This document shows, piece by piece, positions 59,215-64,000 of a stretch of DNA of 64,000 bases; positions within the stretch are counted from its first letter, which is position 1; each line of letters opens with the position of its first letter. The stretch comes from Panaeolus papilionaceus (lineage: Eukaryota; Basidiomycota; Agaricomycetes; Agaricales), in contig JADNRZ010000021.1 of assembly GCA_015501605.1 (NCBI GenBank), positions 186,001-250,000 of the forward strand, read 5' to 3'. The notes under the pieces were generated by a model. That model was not told the DNA's origin, did not search any database, and worked only from the letters and a program-made list of their open reading frames with translations. The translations under genes and the position numbers were made by a program.

Positions 59215-59776
59215 CTAGAGGGCCAAGCCAACGAGGCCAGCAGCTGTCATCACCAGCCAAGGATTTACGCTGTTAGCCATCGCAGTGCCTTTCTTCGTGT
59301 CGGTTGGGGAGGACCCAGCACCTGTTGAGCTTGGCGTAGATCCTCCTCCACCTCCGCCAGGGCCAAGTGTAACGCTTGCTCCCTATTGATATCATGGATA
59401 TTAGCGTTATATAGAATTCTGATAACATAAGAAATGTAACATACATTAATCCTACACATTCCTTCGACGGCAGAAATTGCTGAGGCAAGGTCGCCAGATG
59501 AGCACTTGTCGGTTAAGCAGGTGTACATGTTGAATGTGAAGGCAGGTTGTTTGCAGAGACACTTGTTGTCAGAGTTGCTTGCACACGCGCTTCTGTCTTG
59601 TGCCACCATACATGATGTGGTACAGCCTATTTGAAGAACGGTAAGTAAGAGGGGCGACAAGGGTATTCGGCAGGAGAGACGAGCTTACTTGGAGCTTGAC
59701 GCTCGACGAGAGCAGCATGGGTAGGGAGTAGAGACGCGAGGAGAAGAAGAGAAACTTGCGCGACGTTGGGGATCAT
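59215..59776 (-). CDS. CFEM-domain protein, probably GPI-anchored
   Basis: Start MIPNVAQVSLLLLASLLPTH at 59776 gives a signal peptide, followed by LVERQAPSKL. After an intron the CFEM domain shows eight cysteines in order: CTTSC, DRSAC, NKCLC, MYTC, DKC and EGMC, with the NKCLCKQPAF block typical of the family. Another intron leads to a Gly/Ser/Thr-rich spacer and a C-terminal hydrophobic segment WLVMTAAGLVGLAL ending at the stop, the form of a GPI-attachment signal. About 150 residues. CFEM proteins sit at the fungal cell surface and can bind haem/iron or act in host interaction. The usual Asp between cysteines 3 and 4 is present as part of NSDNKC. Confidence 0.85.
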
Positions 59777-61025
59777 GACTTTCGTGAGGATGGAGGTCGT
59801 TAGTGAAAAGGATTGGGGACTGGAGGGCTGCCGTCTCAATTTTAAGGCTTTTATGTTGATTGACCTCTGAGTGGCAACTAAATTGCTGCATCCCAACTCC
59901 CCAGGGTCCAAGAGTTGCACTACAAACTTAATTTTGATGCTCCGTTCACGACAGTAAAAGGAAAGCGAATGTCAAACTGATTGAATGTAATGTGTCAATC
60001 CTGGACACAGCTTGGGTGCCCTCACCCTCAAGGCTGAATATGACCCACCTCATATGGAATGAAGAATCGTGAATGGCGATAACGTCGTGTCGCTTGCGGC
60101 CATTCGACGTTCCCAGTTGTCAGGCTGCTGACTGGTTTGAGATTTTGAAGGCCGCTTCGACCTAGTGAGCTGTACACAATGTCTTTGCTATTTTTCACTT
60201 TATAATAGTTAGTTTCTGAGGGAAGCTTTTGCAGAATTTCTTTTGATAGTCTAGCAGTATGCAACGACTTGCTCTTGAGTCTTGACCCACGATCTTGGTG
60301 TTTGAGAAAGCCTTGGCAATCTGTCATTGCAAAGCCTGACGAGAGTCAATTCATACAGCGGGCTGTGCTCAGATTTCGGGGTGGCAACATCTGCGGCGTT
60401 TGACGTCAAAGCCTCTCGAAGGCGATGCGCATAACACCTCACCTTTCACTCACCAGCTCGGGCAACGAGTTCGCTTCAGGATTCTAGGCCAATTGACAAC
60501 ATTTTACACCTCTGCGTTGTGACATTTCGAAAGTCCAAATTGCATCAATAAAATTTGTGCTTGACGCGAATAGCCAGTGAATAGCGTTGCAGATGAGCAA
60601 CCGACTTGGATGAGAATTAAGACTGAAGAGATCAATTTCGTAAAGTGTTCGCCAACTGACGATGAAAGTCAGTCAGGCGGCAATAATGACAAGCAGCATT
60701 TTTGCCACCCAACTTTCCTTGGGGTAGATGGGTGCCTTCTTTGCCTCTTGGTCAACATCGAGGTCCAAGTCATTCTCAGTCTGCCGATGACGGAGTACGA
60801 AATCGAGTGATCCGAACGCAAAATGCCATTAGCAGCTGACATCACTCTAGGACCGAAATTCGCACGATAATTATGCAGGCTCCGGATGACAACCCCGATG
60901 GCGAACAGAACCACTCTTGCTCATCGACCACGACGACGTCCTGACAGCTCAAATTTTGAAATACCCTGAGTCTTTGATATCTTCAGCGAAGTCGACGACA
61001 ACTCTACACACTTTGTCCATAAATC
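59777..61025. other. Divergent intergenic region between CFEM gene and tyr1
   Basis: 1.25 kb, no gene supported; 60-100 codon frames here lack recognisable motifs. Confidence 0.4.
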
Positions 61026-63020
61026 ATGACAGTGACTCAGCCAATGGTTACATCGGAAACATGGCAAAGCATTGACAACTACAACGCCTATTACGCGACA
61101 TTGCCTATCAATGTTTCTCCAGATGTGACGCCCAGGTCGCCTTATGAGAAACAACCTGCAATAGGATTGGTAGGCATGGGTTTAATGGGGAGGATGTACG
61201 CTCGGTACTTGTCTGAGGCAGGCTGGCAAAAGTGAGTTGGGCCAGCTTACACGCTGTTCAATGCGCCTAATGCTCTGCATCTTATGACAGAATACATGTT
61301 TGCGATCTTCCAGAAAAATATGAACAGCTCAAGAAGGACTATGCTCGTGCGTTGTGCCCTTCAAATTCTTCGGGTTTGTTGGTTGTTAATGTCAAACAAC
61401 CTTCGGGTATGGTCAGAAAGCCCCAACATACACCCCATGTCAGACGGGCACGCTGTCGTGCGATCATCAGATTTTGTGATTTTTTCTGTTGAAGCAGAGT
61501 TTATCGACAAGGTCGTTGCACAATATGGACCTTGTATGTCTCCTCACACGACCAACAACGTCTAGGACTATGCTGACCCCATTGCAGCCATAAAAATGCA
61601 TGCTGTCGTGGCAGGTCAAACGTCGGTGAAAGCACCCGAAAAGATTGCGTTCGAGAAGCATCTCCCCGAAGACGTCCATATCGTATCATGCCATTCATTA
61701 CATGGTCCGACTGTCAGCCCCCTTGGCCAACCTCTCGTACGTCACTATTTTTCTATCACCACCTCTTCAGCATTTTGGTTGTTAGCCACAGTTTTCTGGA
61801 TCTAAAGATAGACCGCTAGGCAATAATCTAACCGAGAAGTTTTTCACAGGTACTCATCCAACACCGTGGGTCAAATGACGCACTGAAGCTTGTCGAGAAC
61901 ATTCTCAGACCGCTTAAATCGCGATTTGTACATCTTTCCTACGAGGACCATGATCTTGTCACTGCGAATACCCAAGCTGTTACACATGCAGCTTTCTTGA
62001 GGTATGTCAGACATTTATAACGCGTCCATTTCCTCAATTTATGTCGCGTTTTCTAGCATGGGAACCGCCTGGTGTGCAGCCAAATCTTATCCTTGGGAAC
62101 AAGGTCTCTACGTCGGTGGAATTGAGACTGCCAAAGTTAACCTTACTCTTCGGATCTACTCCAACGCCTGGCATGTTTATGCAGGCCTGGCCATTCTAAA
62201 CCCCGCTGCTAGGAAACAGATCGACCGATACGCCAACAGTGCCACGGAGTTGTTCAAGATGATGCTAGAAGGTGGAAGTGGCGGCGACGAGGAGAAGAGA
62301 AAATTTAAAAAGAGGATCGACTGGGCCAGGGATACAGTCTTTGGGTCAGATGCTACCACTGAAAATGGAAACGCGAAATCGAAGCGAAGAAGACCGATTT
62401 TGCTTTCTGAGGACGTGTTGGATAGGTTTAGCCTAGGCAAGATGCCACCAAACCCGTCTGATTCACAACCTCCTTCGCCGACGGATACCACACCTTGTAC
62501 CGCGTCGTGCTGTCTTTGTGGTCCGCAGAATGGCGATGGGACAGAGGCGTTTAGTTCCACGACCAACGGCAACGGTTCAGCTTCATTTCACCGAGCACCT
62601 ACCAAATACCGCCCCAACTCTCACCTATCCCTCCTCGCCATGGTAGACTGCTGGGCTCATCTCGGCATAAACCCTTACACTCATCTCGCCCTGGCTGCAA
62701 CCCCTATTTTCCGACTTTTCCTTGGACTGGCGGAGCATCTCTTCCTGTCACCCGTCCTCCTCTCTTCCTCCATCCACTCTGCACTATTTGACACCTGGCA
62801 CCGTGCTGATGACATCGAATTCGTGATCGCTGCGAGAGGGTGGTCGCAGTGTGTTAGTTTTGGGAGCTTTGAGGTGTACAAGCAGCGCTTTGCGGAGACG
62901 AGGAAGTTTTTTGAAGGGCGGTTTGAGGAGGCTGGCAGGTTGGGGAGTGAGATGATTAAGGTTGTCATGGAGAGTGAGGTTGAGAGGGAGGAGGCTGATG
63001 ATGAGACTGAACGTTGTTGA
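61026..63020 (+). CDS. tyr1: Prephenate dehydrogenase (NADP+), tyrosine biosynthesis
   Basis: Converts prephenate to 4-hydroxyphenylpyruvate by NADP-dependent oxidative decarboxylation, the penultimate step to tyrosine, in the cytosol. Start MTVTQPMVTSETWQSIDNYN at 61026. The Rossmann motif GLVGMGLMGRMYARYLSEAG follows, then IHVCDLPEKYEQLKKDYA, AVVRSSDFVIFSVEAEFIDK, AVVAGQTSVKAPEKIAFEKH, HIVSCHSLHGPTVSPLGQPL, and the helical domain with YEDHDLVTANTQAVTHAAFL and SMGTAWCAAKSYPWEQ. KVNLTLRIYSNAWHVYAGLA and SATELFKMMLEGG match fungal TYR1 closely. Six or seven exons, no breaks. The last exon continues some 230 residues beyond the TYR1 core (Ser/Pro-rich, then a helical end), longer than yeast Tyr1 and of unknown role. 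Confidence 0.92.
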
Positions 63021-64000
63021 GAATTTTTCTCTGTAAATTTTTCATGGTTGGTTTTTGCCATTAATGTTCCGTTTTAAAGATTATCACGCTGACACGGCTG
63101 TGCTTGAGCAGTTATTTGTATTTTTACTGGATTTCGTTCGTTTACAATGTTCATTGTCCTCCAAAATCCGTGAAGTTGTGGCCTATTTCACAACATGTCC
63201 AATGCCGCTCGTCTTGGTGCGATTTGTGTCTTCCCGGTTGGACAACCAATTACATATCGGATTGACGTTGCTTAGGCTCCAGACTCGAAAGGGTCCTCTT
63301 AGCATGGTGTGCTACTTCCAGGCCCATCTTTCATAAATCAACTCCCATTTTACCCTTATTTGTCTCCTTCATGAGGATTCTGACATTTCAGGTATTTTCC
63401 TTCACAAATCCTTCCATCTTTTGCACGCTCAGAAACAAGGAGATTTATCATGGGTCATGATCATCCGTACTGATCTGGCACGAGGCGCTGTCATAGAAAG
63501 GTGCTTATCGGAACCAAGCTACCTCGAGCACTTCAACATGTGGCGACCTTAAATTGAGATTAGATACCCACGACGACTCCCAAAGTGTCCTTTGCGCGTC
63601 GAAGTCGCGTCGAGAGGGAGTTGTTACGCGCTTAAAATTATCCTCATGTGACCCCTAATGACCGCGTCATGACTTGGGCATCGTGACGCATCCAAAGCGA
63701 GTATATACGCGTTAAACACGCCCGAAGGCTCGGAATATAACATGGAGTGATATAAATGTCCATCGAGTCCAATAATATGCCCAGCACTGCGCTTACTTGA
63801 AAACGGGAAAGTCGAGTGAGGGCCACTGGCAGGTCGGCACAAGAGCAACAATGCGATCGGCATGTGACAGCTCGCACAATCCCAATATGTGCGATGAATT
63901 ATAACGCCCTTTAGAAAATAATTACGCGTACACATATCCTCGAATTCTGGTCAAGATGTTGAGTAAAAGCTGCACTTTGTACCAAGAAAAAGGAGAACGT
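63021..64000. other. 3' flanking region, nothing recognised
   Basis: 980 bp to the window end. Small frames only, none with a recognisable motif. Confidence 0.4.

Noticed and set aside
61031..61040. TGACTCA, a Gcn4/CpcA-type site, at the start of tyr1.
   Set aside because: It lies within the first codons rather than the promoter, so it is likely coincidental.
1..64000. CRISPR arrays, LTR retrotransposons and bacterial-type operons.
   Set aside because: None seen; introns and gene families show a fungal nuclear genome, and no reverse transcriptase or LTR pair was recognised.

Overview
This is a eukaryotic window, almost certainly from a mushroom-forming basidiomycete (Agaricomycetes). The genes are broken by many 50-60 bp GT-AG introns, and the window holds a 10.2-kb DNA transposon of the Kyakuja-Dileera-Zisupton (KDZ) type carrying a TET/JBP-like gene, a pairing characteristic of agaric genomes. 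Gene models were read by eye from frames and splice signals, so exon edges are approximate.

Layout. 1-7.5 kb: autophagy E1 enzyme ATG7 (minus, C-terminus off the window), a PHO84-type phosphate symporter (plus) and a PLAC8-family Cys-rich protein (minus). 7.95-18.17 kb: KDZ copy 1. 18.2-30.6 kb: a peroxisome-targeted alpha/beta hydrolase, two tandem paralogs of an unrecognised family, and two more PHO84-type symporters (both minus). 30.63-40.84 kb: KDZ copy 2, inverted and nearly identical to copy 1. 41-51.3 kb: a diverged inverted duplication (intact gene at 41.1 kb, decayed copy at 50-51.2 kb) enclosing a zinc-finger-like nuclear protein and two paralogous secreted Cys-rich peptides with one and four copies of the same module. 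52.3-63 kb: secreted GH3 glycosidase, an F-box-associated-type zinc-binding protein, a GPI-anchored CFEM protein and prephenate dehydrogenase TYR1.

KDZ element. Each copy has ~365-bp terminal inverted repeats and two divergent gene pairs: intact KDZ transposase with a frameshifted TET/JBP-like gene, and a protein with RNase H1 N-terminal-like folds with an acidic nuclear-type protein. CACGTG motifs sit in both intergenic promoters and at both ends.

Main discovery. The 8-bp target-site duplications of the two copies are swapped. Copy 1 has TTTTTCAT on its left and CACGGGGG on its right; copy 2 has ATGAAAAA (reverse complement of the first) on its left and CCCCCGTG (reverse complement of the second) on its right. 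Re-inverting the 12.5-kb interval between them restores perfect duplications around both elements and puts all three phosphate symporters in one orientation. This records an inversion by recombination between the two copies, or an assembly misorientation with the same signature.
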